Shown: positions 1-8,383, numbered from the stretch's first letter. The stretch is DNA of 64,000 nucleotides from Cytobacillus sp. FSL H8-0458 (GCF_038002165.1 NZ_JBBOBR010000001.1:248001-312000), one strand, 5' to 3'. Program-made: numbers and translations. Notes: generated by a model not told the origin, from the letters alone.

Positions 1-2
1 GA

Positions 3-848
3 ATGGTGAAAATGAACAAATTAAAGCTGCGATTGCAACTTGAACAATATTTTCTTGAGGACATTGGTGACCGCGACCTGACAAGTGAACTTATTTTTGG
101 AGAGAGCCAGACAGGAAAAGTCATTTTTCTGGCAAAAGACAATGGGATTTTTTGCGGTGAAGAAATAGTCAGGTCAGGATTTAAGGTGCTGAACCCGGCG
201 GCTGAAGTCAATATAAAAGTAAAGGATGGAGAATGGATCGAGAAAGGTCAAATCCTTGCTGAAGCCGCAGGGCCGGTATCGGATTTATTAAAAGGAGAAA
301 GAGTTATTTTGAATCTGCTCCAAAGAATGAGCGGAATAGCCACAAAAACAAGTGAGGCTGTCCGGGTTCTGAACAGTTCATATACAAAAATCTGTGATAC
401 AAGAAAAACTACTCCAGGCCTGAGAATGCTTGAAAAATATGCAGTCAGGTCAGGAGGGGGATTTAATCATCGATATGGCCTCTATGATGCAGTCATGATT
501 AAAGACAACCATATTTCTTTTGCCGGTTCAATTGCGAAAGCTGTGGAAGAAGTGCGTTCAAAAATTGGGCATATGGTAAAAGTCGAAGTTGAAACGGAAA
601 CAAAAGAACAAGTTCTGGAAGCAGTTGAAGCAGGTGCAGATGTAATCATGTTTGACAACAGGAGTCCGGAAGAGATAAAAGAGTGGATCAGAAGCGTGCC
701 GAATGGGATAGTGACTGAAGCATCCGGAGGAATTACCCTGGATAACCTGCAAGCTTACAGCGATACAGGGGTTGATTTCATTTCCCTCGGCTTTCTTACC
801 CATTCTGTGAAATCACTTGATATAAGCGTGAAGGTTATTGTGGAATAA
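3..848 (+). CDS. nadC: Nicotinate-nucleotide pyrophosphorylase (carboxylating)
   Basis: Quinolinate phosphoribosyltransferase: converts quinolinate and PRPP to nicotinate mononucleotide, CO2 and pyrophosphate, a late step of de novo NAD synthesis in the cytosol. The 281-residue product has the family's usual length. The N-terminal domain begins with a [12 protein letters not shown] stretch, and the barrel carries the conserved [13 protein letters not shown] segment (about residues 130-142), GGGFNHR, MIKDNH and EASGGI motifs that bind substrate. The start ATG overlaps a TGA at 7-9 (ATGGTGA), which suggests coupling to an upstream nadB lying outside the window; another in-frame ATG at 12 is possible. 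nadA follows 17 bases later in the same operon. Confidence 0.96.
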   Translation: MVKMNKLKLRLQLEQYFLEDIGDRDLTSELIFGESQTGKVIFLAKDNGIFCGEEIVRSGFKVLNPAAEVNIKVKDGEWIEKGQILAEAAGPVSDLLKGERVILNLLQRMSGIATKTSEAVRVLNSSYTKICDTRKTTPGLRMLEKYAVRSGGGFNHRYGLYDAVMIKDNHISFAGSIAKAVEEVRSKIGHMVKVEVETETKEQVLEAVEAGADVIMFDNRSPEEIKEWIRSVPNGIVTEASGGITLDNLQAYSDTGVDFISLGFLTHSVKSLDISVKVIVE

Positions 849-865
849 ATTGTCGAAAAAGGGGT

Positions 866-1981
866 TTGGAGCAAATGAATATTTTTCAGACAGCAGAAAA
901 ACAAGCAAAAATTCTTCCGGAAAAATATCGGATGATGACTGTAAAGGAACTGGAGGATCGGGCACGAGAAATAAAAAAAAGGTTTGGGAATAAGCTGTTC
1001 ATTCCGGGTCATCATTATCAGAAGGATGAGGTCATCCAATTTGCGGACGCTACAGGTGATTCCCTCAAGCTTGCACAGCTTTCACAGGAGAATACCGAGG
1101 CGGAATATATTGTATTTTGCGGAGTGCACTTTATGGCTGAAACGGCGGATATATTAACATCTCCACATCAAAAGGTGATTTTGCCTGATATGCGTGCAGG
1201 CTGTTCCATGGCTGATATGGCTGATATCAGCCAAACAGAAAGAGCCTGGACGAAGCTGCAGAATATGTTTGGCGATACTATGCTTCCTCTAACGTATGTA
1301 AACTCTACTGCGGCCATAAAGGCTTTTGTTGGCCGTTACGGGGGAGCTACAGTTACTTCATCGAATGCTGAAAAAATGGTGAGCTGGGCCTTTGAGCAGA
1401 AGCCGAGAATTCTTTTTCTGCCTGATCAGCATCTTGGAAGAAATACAGCATATAACCTGGGAATAGCTCTTGAAGAAATGGCTGTTTGGAACCCTATTAC
1501 AGATCAGCTGGAATATGAAGGAGAGCTGGAGGACATAAAAGTGATTCTTTGGAAAGGCCATTGTTCTGTTCATGAAAACTTTACTATTGAAAATGTCAAA
1601 GAAGTTCGCGAACATTATCCCGATATGAAAATCATTGTTCATCCCGAATGCAGGAGAGAAGTGGTGGAGCTTTCCGATATGGCCGGGTCAACCAATTACA
1701 TTATCGATGCAATTGAACACTCAGAGCCTGGATCTTCCTGGGCAATCGGTACAGAGATGAATTTAGTTAAAAGGATTATCGCACGGCATCAGGATAAGAA
1801 AATTATCTCACTTAACCCGCATATGTGTCCTTGCCTGACCATGAACCGAATCGATTTGCCGCACCTGGTTTGGTCTCTTGAAGCAATCGGGGAGGGTGAA
1901 AGCCAAAATCTGATTCAGGTTGAAGAGCCAACTGCGGCATATGCTAAACTGGCACTTGACAGGATGCTTGAACGTCCATAA
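866..1981 (+). CDS. nadA: Quinolinate synthase A
   Basis: Condenses iminoaspartate (made by NadB) with dihydroxyacetone phosphate to give quinolinate, the substrate of NadC. A [4Fe-4S] enzyme of the long Bacillus type: 371 residues. Cysteines at the three conserved cluster positions are visible: C113 ([11 protein letters not shown]), C233 (KGHCSVHE) and C323 (CPCLTMN). Substrate-binding [16 protein letters not shown] and TSSNA motifs are present. The start is uncertain: TTG at 866 lies only one base after the AGGGG Shine-Dalgarno, whereas ATG at 875 has better spacing and costs three residues. It is the last gene of the NAD operon; a terminator follows. Confidence 0.96.
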   Translation: MEQMNIFQTAEKQAKILPEKYRMMTVKELEDRAREIKKRFGNKLFIPGHHYQKDEVIQFADATGDSLKLAQLSQENTEAEYIVFCGVHFMAETADILTSPHQKVILPDMRAGCSMADMADISQTERAWTKLQNMFGDTMLPLTYVNSTAAIKAFVGRYGGATVTSSNAEKMVSWAFEQKPRILFLPDQHLGRNTAYNLGIALEEMAVWNPITDQLEYEGELEDIKVILWKGHCSVHENFTIENVKEVREHYPDMKIIVHPECRREVVELSDMAGSTNYIIDAIEHSEPGSSWAIGTEMNLVKRIIARHQDKKIISLNPHMCPCLTMNRIDLPHLVWSLEAIGEGESQNLIQVEEPTAAYAKLALDRMLERP

Positions 1982-2068
1982 TTGTGGCATAAAGTCTGCA
2001 GGCCGCTAAAATTGAAAATTAGCGCGCAGCGTAAAATATACTCCGCTGAAGGTATGCCTAAATAAAAA

Positions 2069-2095
2069 AATTCTCCACTGCAGGAGGATTTTTTT
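2069..2095 (+). terminator. Rho-independent terminator after nadA
   Basis: An 8-bp stem (2069-2076 with 2083-2090, one G-U pair) and a six-base loop run straight into seven T residues. It closes the nadCA transcript. Confidence 0.75.
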
Positions 2096-2236
2096 ATTGC
2101 CTTGCTGCCCATTGCTGTGATGGGTATCTGTATGAAACGATGAATCATAATTCCCGGAAAAAAAGCATATCTTTTTGTGTAGATTGTTAGCAATTTGCCC
2201 AATCCTTCATACACTATATGGACTCATCGAGATTAA

Positions 2237-2376
2237 CGGGCACTAATCTGCACCTTTCGCATAAATGGATGAAATGCCCGTAAATGCTGATTAGGGCACA
2301 GACTGAGAAAGCCGCGCATGCGGCAAATTCTGTGTGACCCACATCTTGTGGACCTCAGGCCAGCCATCACAGATGG
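2237..2376 (+). repeat. Structured leader element upstream of safA (copy A)
   Basis: The 428-base gap between nadA and safA holds, besides the terminator, a string of short dyads. CGGGCA (2237-2242) pairs with TGCCCG (2275-2280); CTAATC (2243-2248) pairs with GATTAG (2289-2294) and crosses the first stem; a GCCGC/GCGGC hairpin lies at 2311-2324; CCACA/TGTGG lies at about 2339-2351; CCATC/GATGG at 2364-2376. Positions 2300-2357 align with 20291-20345 near spoVB, sharing AGACTNAGAA and TGACCCAC-TC-TGTGG-CCTCA. The element ends about 20 bases before the safA ribosome binding site. It could be a dispersed repeat or a cis-acting RNA. Confidence 0.55.
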
Positions 2377-2409
2377 AAGCATCACCTTAAGCATAGGAGG
2401 GAATTCAGA

Positions 2410-4239
2410 GTGAAAATCCATATCGTACAGAAAGGGGATACTCTTTGGAAGATTGCCAAAAAGTACGGCGTGAATTTTGAAGAGCTGAAAAAGATGAATA
2501 CACAGCTCAGCAACCCTGATATGATTATGCCCGGTATGAAAATAAAAGTTCCTGCAAGTGGAGGTTCTATAAAAAAAGAAGCTCCTATTGGAGGAAAACC
2601 GGAAGCAAAAATAAATTTGGGTGCCAAAAAGGAGATGCCAAAAGCAGAACAGCCTTTTGCCAAAGAGAAACCTATTACCATGCCGAAAGCTGAAGCACCA
2701 AAGGAGAAGCCGTTAAAAGTAGCGCCAAAAAAGGAAATGCCAAAAGTAACGGCACCAAAGGTGGAAATTCCAAAAGAAGTGCCTAAAACTGCCCCAAAAG
2801 CAGAAGCACCCAAGGAAGTTCCAAAAAAACCTTATACACCAAAAATGCCAAAGCCGATTATGCCGGAAATTGATATAAATAATTATTACATGATGAATAT
2901 TCAACAGCCGGCACCGCAGCAAAAGCCGCTGCCGGCAAAAGAGGTTAAACCGCAGCAGCAGAAACCTCTGCCTGCTAAAGAGGTTAAAGCAAAGGAAAAA
3001 CCAGTGAAGCCTGCAGAAACAAAACCACAGCAAAAACCGTTGCCAATTTCAGAATCTAAGCCGCAGCCCCAGCTCCCGCCTAAACCAGTTAATATCCTTC
3101 CGCAGGTAAAGCCGTATTCAAATCAAGAAAGCCCTGAATCGCCGGAAAGCGAATCATCTCTTTATACACATCAAGGAGGTCAATATCAGCCGATGTATCC
3201 TTATAATCCATGTTACCCGCAAATGCCATTCCCTCAAGTGCAGGGAGCAATGATGCCGCAGATGCCACACCAGATGCCACAGGTACAGGGAGCGATGATG
3301 CCGCAGATGCCGCACCAGATGCCACAGGTACAGGGAGCGATGATGCCGCAGATGCCGCAGATGCCGCACCAGATGCCACAGGTACAGGGAGCGATGATGC
3401 CGCAGATGCCGCATCAGATGCCACAGGTACAGGGAGCGATGATGCCGCAGATGCCGCACCAGATGCCACAGGTACAGGGAGCAATGATGCCTGAGCATCA
3501 AATGCCTCATATGGGTATGATGGCCGGAGTAGAAAGTCCGGATTATGATGAATCTTCGCCGTTTATGCCAATGGCTCAAATGCCATCGGGTGTGATGGGA
3601 GCGGAAGATATGGGACAGCAGATGCCACATCAGGTACAGGGAGCGATGATGCCGCAAATGCCGCACCAGATGCCGCAGGTACAGGGAGCGATGATGCCGC
3701 AGATGCCACACCAGATGCCACAGGTACAGGGAGCGATGATGCCGCAGATGCCGCACCAGATGCCACAGGTACAGGGAGCGATGATGCCGCAGATGCCGCA
3801 CCAGATGCCGCAGGTACAGGGAGCGATGATGCCGCAGATGCCGCACCAGATGCCGCACCAGATGCCGCAGGTACAGGGAGCGATGATGCCACAGATGCCG
3901 CACCAGATGCCACCGGGTGTGATGGGGGCAGAAGACATGGGAATGCAAATGCCGCATCAGATGCCACAGGTGCAGGGAATGGAAGAATCCCCAGACATGT
4001 CTCAAAAGCCATTAATGCCTGGCTCGGTGATGGGAGCTTCCAATGATTGCGGCTGTGGAGGACCGCAATTTGCTCCTGGAGGTTACGGACCAGGACCAGG
4101 ATTTGGCCCAGGGCAGGGGTATGGTCCGGGATTCGGCTATGGCCCGGGACCAGGGTTCGGTCAGGGCTTTGGCCCAATGGGCGGAGCGCCTTTCGGAATG
4201 CCAAGAAACATAGACGAAAGCAGTGAATACGACGGTTAA
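2410..4239 (+). CDS. safA: SafA-like spore coat assembly protein
   Basis: Morphogenetic protein that, in B. subtilis, is recruited by SpoVID and organises the inner spore coat at the cortex-coat interface. A LysM domain occupies residues 1-48 (KGDTLWKIAKKYG, PGMKIKVP). A Lys/Pro/Ala-rich linker follows (about 55-155), then a Gln/Pro-rich part and two blocks of a 15-residue Met/Pro/Gln repeat, and a Gly/Pro-rich tail with a short Cys-containing NDCGCGG segment. At 609 residues it is far longer than the B. subtilis protein (387), the difference being mostly repeats. The start is GTG behind an AGGAGGG site. M161/M162 sit where the B. subtilis internally initiated C30 form begins. Its 3' end overlaps the next gene. 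Confidence 0.9.
   Translation: MKIHIVQKGDTLWKIAKKYGVNFEELKKMNTQLSNPDMIMPGMKIKVPASGGSIKKEAPIGGKPEAKINLGAKKEMPKAEQPFAKEKPITMPKAEAPKEKPLKVAPKKEMPKVTAPKVEIPKEVPKTAPKAEAPKEVPKKPYTPKMPKPIMPEIDINNYYMMNIQQPAPQQKPLPAKEVKPQQQKPLPAKEVKAKEKPVKPAETKPQQKPLPISESKPQPQLPPKPVNILPQVKPYSNQESPESPESESSLYTHQGGQYQPMYPYNPCYPQMPFPQVQGAMMPQMPHQMPQVQGAMMPQMPHQMPQVQGAMMPQMPQMPHQMPQVQGAMMPQMPHQMPQVQGAMMPQMPHQMPQVQGAMMPEHQMPHMGMMAGVESPDYDESSPFMPMAQMPSGVMGAEDMGQQMPHQVQGAMMPQMPHQMPQVQGAMMPQMPHQMPQVQGAMMPQMPHQMPQVQGAMMPQMPHQMPQVQGAMMPQMPHQMPHQMPQVQGAMMPQMPHQMPPGVMGAEDMGMQMPHQMPQVQGMEESPDMSQKPLMPGSVMGASNDCGCGGPQFAPGGYGPGPGFGPGQGYGPGFGYGPGPGFGQGFGPMGGAPFGMPRNIDESSEYDG
3238..3487 (+). repeat. Tandem 45-bp repeat array 1 in safA
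   Basis: Six copies of a 45-base unit encoding VQGAMMPQMPHQMPQ, in frame. Copy three has an extra QMP triplet and copy six decays into PEHQMPHMG. Several copies are near-identical at DNA level, which points to recent expansion by slippage or recombination. Confidence 0.95.
3625..3915 (+). repeat. Tandem 45-bp repeat array 2 in safA
   Basis: Six further copies of the same 15-residue unit, separated from array 1 by a unique stretch rich in acidic and Ser residues. It is bracketed by two copies of a second motif, GVMGAEDMG (about 3590 and 3913), so the whole array looks like a duplicated higher-order block. Confidence 0.93.
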
Positions 4240-5215
4240 TAATGGAGGAGACGATTTAGTTCAAAATCGTCTCCTCTCCTATTTGCAGGATCAGCTGCCA
4301 TTTAAAATTGAAGAATTAAAGCCAATCCGAAAGAAGGTTTATTTACTGAGGACACAGGAAAGATCCTATATACTAAAAGGGTTTTCATCCTATCACCGTC
4401 TAAAGCTTCAGGAAGCATTCACCTCTTCATTAATGAAAGAAGGATTTTCCAAAACATATATCTTTTACGAACTTGCCAAGGAACCGCCTTTGTTTTTTGA
4501 CAGGACTTATTACGGCTGTATGGAGTATTTACCGCCTTCGAAAGAAGTTTTTACTTATTACCTGAAGACAGATCGTTTAGAAGGGCTGGAGCTGCTGAAG
4601 AGATTCCACGTTACTACAGAGAGGCTGGTCGGCCGCTATCAAACGGTTGTGCCGGCATATAGGCAAGCGGACAAGTGGAGAGAAAGAGCAACCCTTTTCC
4701 TTAATAATCTCCCTGTAGTAAGATATTTTGTCCAAAAAGAAATTATTAATGAGCTATTAGCCTGGGCAGATTGGTCCTTAAAAGGCATTGAAGACGAAGC
4801 CTGGCTTTTTCAGTCGGGGAAGCAGGTAATTCTGCACGGTGATGTAGCACATCATAATTTTCTCAGAGCAAAAGATCAATCTTTATATTTGCTCGATTTT
4901 GACCTGGTAGCAATAGGGGCTCCTCATTCTGATTATCTGCAGTATGCAAATCGCATCCTTCCTTATATGAATTGGTCCTTTGAAGATCTGAGAAAATACC
5001 CCATCTTAAAATCCAATCTTGAAGAAAAGGGCTTTCTTCATGCTTTGGCATTTCCTACTGATATATTCAGGGAATGGAATCGTGTAATAAGGGATAGATC
5101 GTATCTTGATTCTGTGAAAATCCGTCCTGTTCTGGACTTAACTGTAGGCCAGTTTGCTGAAAGACAGCGTTTTATTAAAGCTCTTAAATATGCTGCAAAT
5201 GACAAAAACAAATAA
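4223..5215 (+). CDS. Kinase-fold (CotS/YsxE-like) spore coat protein
   Basis: A 330-residue protein of the aminoglycoside-phosphotransferase/CotS superfamily. The HGDVAHHN catalytic-loop motif is at residues 205-212 and a DFD metal-binding motif at 225-227. An N-terminal ILKGF stretch fits the nucleotide-binding Lys. Homologous Bacillus coat proteins (CotS, YsxE, YutH) sit in the spore coat; whether they phosphorylate anything is unclear. The gene overlaps safA by 17 bases and starts at a GTG with a poor ribosome binding site, suggesting translational coupling; the next in-frame start, TTG 4283, has none either. In B. subtilis no such gene lies between safA and coxA. A perfect 13-bp inverted repeat covers its first codons. 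Confidence 0.75.
   Translation: MNTTVNNGGDDLVQNRLLSYLQDQLPFKIEELKPIRKKVYLLRTQERSYILKGFSSYHRLKLQEAFTSSLMKEGFSKTYIFYELAKEPPLFFDRTYYGCMEYLPPSKEVFTYYLKTDRLEGLELLKRFHVTTERLVGRYQTVVPAYRQADKWRERATLFLNNLPVVRYFVQKEIINELLAWADWSLKGIEDEAWLFQSGKQVILHGDVAHHNFLRAKDQSLYLLDFDLVAIGAPHSDYLQYANRILPYMNWSFEDLRKYPILKSNLEEKGFLHALAFPTDIFREWNRVIRDRSYLDSVKIRPVLDLTVGQFAERQRFIKALKYAANDKNK
4245..4276 (+). promoter_or_regulatory. 13-bp perfect inverted repeat at start of kinase-like gene
   Basis: Bases 4245-4257 are exactly complementary to 4264-4276, with a six-base loop (agttca). The 5' arm contains GGAGGAG, a strong anti-16S sequence with no in-frame start codon behind it. There is no T-run, so it is not a classic terminator. 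Confidence 0.6.
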
Positions 5216-5328
5216 TGCTCATTAAAAAATTGGACGTAAATGGACAGAATGAAAGCCTCTCTTCGCTCACAAGCTAAATAAGAGCAGAAATGCTCAGGGC
5301 TTGTAATATTAGCGAGGGGGTTTTTCGC

Positions 5329-6072
5329 TTGCACAAGAAACTGCTTGCAGTGCCGATGGCTGCCATTTTATCAATGGGATTGACAGGATGCGGAACGAAC
5401 GAAGAAGCAGGTGTCGAACGGAACAATGAAATTGGTCAGCCCATGGGATATTACTCGAATGAGAATCACGGAAACCGCGGCGGAAATGTCCGGGTGGAAG
5501 ATGGTACAGATAATGACGGGCCGCTGACAGAAATGATGGATCATACGCTTGGAGGCGAGGGGAAAAGTACCCGTTATAACCAAGTGGGCAATAATGCCGG
5601 GAGAGTCCGGAACGAAAATACCGGAAACCCTACTATTCCTATTGCAGACAGAGATCGCAGCTTTTTCATGAAAGATAATCGTTTTAGTCATAGCGATGCA
5701 AATTATCACGGGCATCTCGATGATAATACGCGACAAGCTAAAAATTCCTATTATCAGGCTTATGAAGGTGAGCTTGCTGAAAAAATCGGCAACGTTACAG
5801 CATCTGTTCCGAATGTTGAAGACGTCAGATCTGTTACGTATGGCAGCAATGTTTTGATTGCTGTAGATCTGACTGATTACGATAAGGAAGAACAAACGAA
5901 AGAAGCGATTCATGAAGCTGTTGAGCCATATTTGCGTGGAAGATCTGCAAAGGTGGTAACAGACGAAGGAACATTCAGCCGTTTAAGAAACATTGATAAC
6001 AATCTTCGTGATGGAGGCCCAAGAGAGCAAATTGATTGGGATTTGAAAAACTTATTCCGCAGGGAAAAATAA
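5329..6072 (+). CDS. coxA: YhcN/YlaJ-family sporulation lipoprotein, CoxA-like
   Basis: Predicted spore lipoprotein of 247 residues. A short lipoprotein signal peptide ends in LTGC, giving a lipidated Cys at residue 21. A polar, Asn/Gly-rich linker follows, then a C-terminal YhcN/YlaJ domain (about residues 130-247) with a VTYGSNVLIAVDL core. B. subtilis CoxA (YrbB), encoded next to safA, belongs to this family and localises to the spore cortex; position and family support the name here, but the protein is longer. I chose TTG 5329 because AGCGAGGGGG lies at 5311-5320; the longer in-frame ATG at 5290 has no ribosome binding site and would spoil the signal peptide. Confidence 0.8.
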   Translation: MHKKLLAVPMAAILSMGLTGCGTNEEAGVERNNEIGQPMGYYSNENHGNRGGNVRVEDGTDNDGPLTEMMDHTLGGEGKSTRYNQVGNNAGRVRNENTGNPTIPIADRDRSFFMKDNRFSHSDANYHGHLDDNTRQAKNSYYQAYEGELAEKIGNVTASVPNVEDVRSVTYGSNVLIAVDLTDYDKEEQTKEAIHEAVEPYLRGRSAKVVTDEGTFSRLRNIDNNLRDGGPREQIDWDLKNLFRREK

Positions 6073-6081
6073 CGAAGTAGC

Positions 6082-6113
6082 AAGGGGTAAAGCAGCTATG
6101 CTTTGCCCCTTTT
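6082..6113 (+). terminator. Terminator after coxA-like gene
   Basis: The stem GGGGTAAAGCA with TGCTTTGCCCC (one G-U pair, four-base loop) is followed by TTTT. Confidence 0.75.
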
Positions 6114-6233
6114 CACATATAAAATTATTTCAGGATAAACATGAAAATTTTGGCCACACTAATCATAAAGATCTGGGAAAAACAGGCTCAGGCAGATAGT
6201 GAAGAAGTTACTATTTAATCGAGGTGATCGATC

Positions 6234-6782
6234 ATGAGATCCATATGGGGCTTGCTAATAGCAGGAGCTGCTTCCTTTTATCTCTTCTTCCATCCGGATG
6301 TATTCAATTTTTTATCTAACAGCACATCTCTATATGCTATGGCAGCAGAGGAACAAATTGAAGGTCCGCTTAAGATGGAGGTCATTTTGGAAAGGGAGTA
6401 TTTGGATGGGGAAGTGAGCCAGGAAACGATAGAGGAAACCATATGGACTCTTGAAGATTTCTGGGCTAAATATGATCAATGGCAGCTTGTTGATATGGAT
6501 ATAGATTATATGGTATTCCGCAGGGAAATGGATGATATTTCACCGTTATTAAAAGCAAATGGGTATTTCGGTGTAACGGAGGACGGAACCCTGACCATTT
6601 TCAATGGAAAGCCGCAAAAAACGAATATTATTCAGTCATTCTTTCAAATCGACTTAGGAAAATTAGAAAGCACAAAATGTGAAGAATTAAAAAACGGAAT
6701 ACCTATTGTTTCAAAAGATCGATATGTGGAAGTTCTTGAAACCTTTAAAAGCTATACTGCCGGTGAAAAGCAGGCGAATTGA
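6234..6782 (+). CDS. bofC: BofC, forespore regulator of pro-sigma-K processing
   Basis: In B. subtilis BofC is secreted by the forespore into the intermembrane space and restrains the SpoIVB signalling protease, delaying pro-sigma-K cleavage in the mother cell. The 182-residue product has an N-terminal hydrophobic signal sequence (residues 3-20) and an acidic mature region with the family's ETIWTLEDFWAKYDQWQ segment and a C-terminal FFQIDLGKLES region. The ATG follows a clear GAGGTGAT site. It is a single gene between two terminators. In B. subtilis bofC lies just upstream of ruvA, whereas here 7.5 kb of other genes intervene. Confidence 0.93.
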   Translation: MRSIWGLLIAGAASFYLFFHPDVFNFLSNSTSLYAMAAEEQIEGPLKMEVILEREYLDGEVSQETIEETIWTLEDFWAKYDQWQLVDMDIDYMVFRREMDDISPLLKANGYFGVTEDGTLTIFNGKPQKTNIIQSFFQIDLGKLESTKCEELKNGIPIVSKDRYVEVLETFKSYTAGEKQAN

Positions 6783-6792
6783 AAAAGCATTG

Positions 6793-6827
6793 AAACATGC
6801 AAGGGAATGTACTTCTCTTGCATGTTT
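6793..6827 (+). terminator. Terminator after bofC
   Basis: An 11-bp perfect stem (6793-6803 with 6817-6827) ends in TTT and then CTGTT. The weak T-tract makes termination likely rather than certain. Confidence 0.65.
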
Positions 6828-6860
6828 CTGTTATAAACAAAAAGACATATGAAATGTTTG

Positions 6861-6903
6861 TAATGTTACTTAGTTTCTGATAGCATATAGTTAAGTAACA
6901 TTA
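6861..6903 (+). promoter_or_regulatory. 12-bp inverted repeat upstream of the integrase gene
   Basis: TAATGTTACTTA (6861-6872) is repeated inverted at 6892-6903, 19 bases apart, immediately before the GCAGGAGG ribosome binding site of the recombinase. The arms are long and symmetrical enough for an operator or a recombinase binding/core site. Confidence 0.5.
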
Positions 6904-6921
6904 GATGCAGGAGGGAATCTA

Positions 6922-7506
6922 GTGGAGTATGTTGATCCTATCAAGGACATCAAAAGTATCAATAAAATTAAAGAGATACTAAAGAAACAATCACAGCGGG
7001 ACCTATTGCTGTTTGTATTGGGAATAAATACGGGCATTAGAGTCAGTGATCTGCTTTCTTTAAGAATCAGTGATGTTTCAGATGGGAAAGAAATAAAGGA
7101 ATTTATTTATATTGATGATTTAAACAATGGTGCTGAATCAAAAAATAGCAATGAACAAAAAGCGTATTTTGTAAATAACAGTGTAAAAAAAGAATTAAAA
7201 AAATATTTTTCCCAGCATGATTTTACTGAGTGCGATTTTCTTTTCAAATCCAAGAAGAATAACCAGCCAATAACCCGCCAGCAGGCTTATCGGATCATAA
7301 ATAGTGCTGCAAAGGAAGCGGGAATACAGGGGAAAATCGGAACACACACACTCCGTAAAACCTTTGGTTATCATGCTTACAGAAAAGGGATTGCCATATC
7401 GATCATTATGTCCATATATAATCACCACTCCTCAGCTGAAACATTGCGATATTTAGGAATTGAGAGAGGCCAAAAGCAATTAATCAAAGTGGATGTTAAT
7501 CTCTAG
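6922..7506 (+). CDS. Small solitary tyrosine recombinase (integrase)
   Basis: A 194-residue tyrosine recombinase made of the catalytic domain alone. Visible active-site residues: R40 (TGIRVSDLL), H142 and R145 (THTLRKTF), H168 or H169 (NHHSS) and the nucleophile Y177 (ETLRYLG). The core-binding N-terminal domain of phage integrases is missing, as in B. subtilis YoeC. The start is GTG behind GCAGGAGG. The gene is visibly more A-rich than its neighbours (long runs of AAA codons), and no excisionase, phage genes or flanking repeats are seen. It may be a relic of an element, or a host-domesticated site-specific recombinase whose site is the upstream inverted repeat. Confidence 0.85.
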   Translation: MEYVDPIKDIKSINKIKEILKKQSQRDLLLFVLGINTGIRVSDLLSLRISDVSDGKEIKEFIYIDDLNNGAESKNSNEQKAYFVNNSVKKELKKYFSQHDFTECDFLFKSKKNNQPITRQQAYRIINSAAKEAGIQGKIGTHTLRKTFGYHAYRKGIAISIIMSIYNHHSSAETLRYLGIERGQKQLIKVDVNL

Positions 7507-7527
7507 TCCGATTTGAAAGCATAAAAA

Positions 7528-7557
7528 AACTCCTCCGCATTTCAGCAGAGGAGGAAT
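7528..7557. terminator. Bidirectional terminator between integrase and usp-like gene
   Basis: A TCCTCC/GGAGGA stem is flanked by seven A residues on the left and AATTATT on the right. It works best for the leftward gene (T-run on the minus strand) and may serve both. Confidence 0.6.
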
Positions 7558-7563
7558 TATTCA

Positions 7564-8250
7564 TTATTCATCTTCATCATTCAAGGAATCATCTAAATCA
7601 ACATTAGTTAAGTCAGATATAATGTCTTCAGTTACGATGACTTGAAGTGTCTTCTGGTCTTTCATAAATTTAAAAACCCCATTATTAAAGTCAGTGCCCT
7701 GATCTTTAAAAAAGATTCCTTCATATTCAGCATCCTTCGTATGTTTGAATGTCACACGATAGTTGCTTCCATCCTTAACGAGGTATGCTCGGACGCCTTT
7801 TTCAAACTGCCCCTCCTGATCTTTCAGGTAACGGGACACAGAAATGATATGAAGATCCACAAATGGAATTTCACGAAGAAGTGTATTGATGATGGATCCC
7901 TTGGCAATTTGTTCCCAGCGGCTTTGAGCTGTTTGGCCAAGAATTATTTGTGTAATGCCTTTTTCTCTTGCCACTTCGGTGATAACTTTTGATACTGGCC
8001 GCTTATCATTATCCTTCAAAATGAAAGCATCAGCACTAAAGTGTTCGGCTAATTGTTTCCACCTAGTGATGTAATGTGATTTCTCAGCATCCATTTCATC
8101 AAAAGGTTTTGGATCAATGGTCAAAATATATAAAGGACAATCTAGCATACTTGCTATTTGGCATCCGCGGCGAATTAACTTTTCACCATTTGGGCCGTAA
8201 TAAACGCAGACAAGGATGCTTTCGTCCATTCGTCCTTTTAGTTTCTTCAC
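7564..8250 (-). CDS. Universal-stress/KdpD-type nucleotide-binding protein
   Basis: A 228-residue cytosolic protein whose first 135 residues match the Usp domain found in KdpD sensor kinases: an ILVCVYYGPNGEKLIRRG opening and a GQTAQSRWEQIAKGS phosphate-binding-like loop near residues 109-123. The remaining ~90 residues form an acidic C-terminal extension ending in DDSLNDEDE. No kinase or membrane segments. KdpD Usp domains take part in K+/c-di-AMP sensing; transfer of that role to this protein is inference, but it is divergently placed beside the Mrp cation antiporter operon. Start GTG with GAGGTGAG five bases upstream. Confidence 0.7.
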   Translation of the reverse strand: MKKLKGRMDESILVCVYYGPNGEKLIRRGCQIASMLDCPLYILTIDPKPFDEMDAEKSHYITRWKQLAEHFSADAFILKDNDKRPVSKVITEVAREKGITQIILGQTAQSRWEQIAKGSIINTLLREIPFVDLHIISVSRYLKDQEGQFEKGVRAYLVKDGSNYRVTFKHTKDAEYEGIFFKDQGTDFNNGVFKFMKDQKTLQVIVTEDIISDLTNVDLDDSLNDEDE

Positions 8251-8383
8251 TGTAAACTCACCTCGAATAGATGTGAAAAATAGTAGTGTCCATAAATTAA
8301 ACTATGTATGACTATAGCTTATGCAACCTGAACAGTCAATGTCATTCAAGAAATTTAATCAATCTCTAAGGTAATGGTTTTAT

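Noticed and set aside
3089-4204. Long open frames on both strands inside the safA repeats (up to 283 codons, Arg/His/Leu-rich or Ala/Ser-rich)
   Set aside because: They come from the stop-free 45-bp repeat read in other frames; no ribosome binding sites and no plausible protein composition. safA itself explains the region.
4244-4250. GGAGGAG as the ribosome binding site of the kinase-like gene
   Set aside because: No in-frame ATG, GTG or TTG follows within 5-12 bases; it is better explained as part of the hairpin arm.
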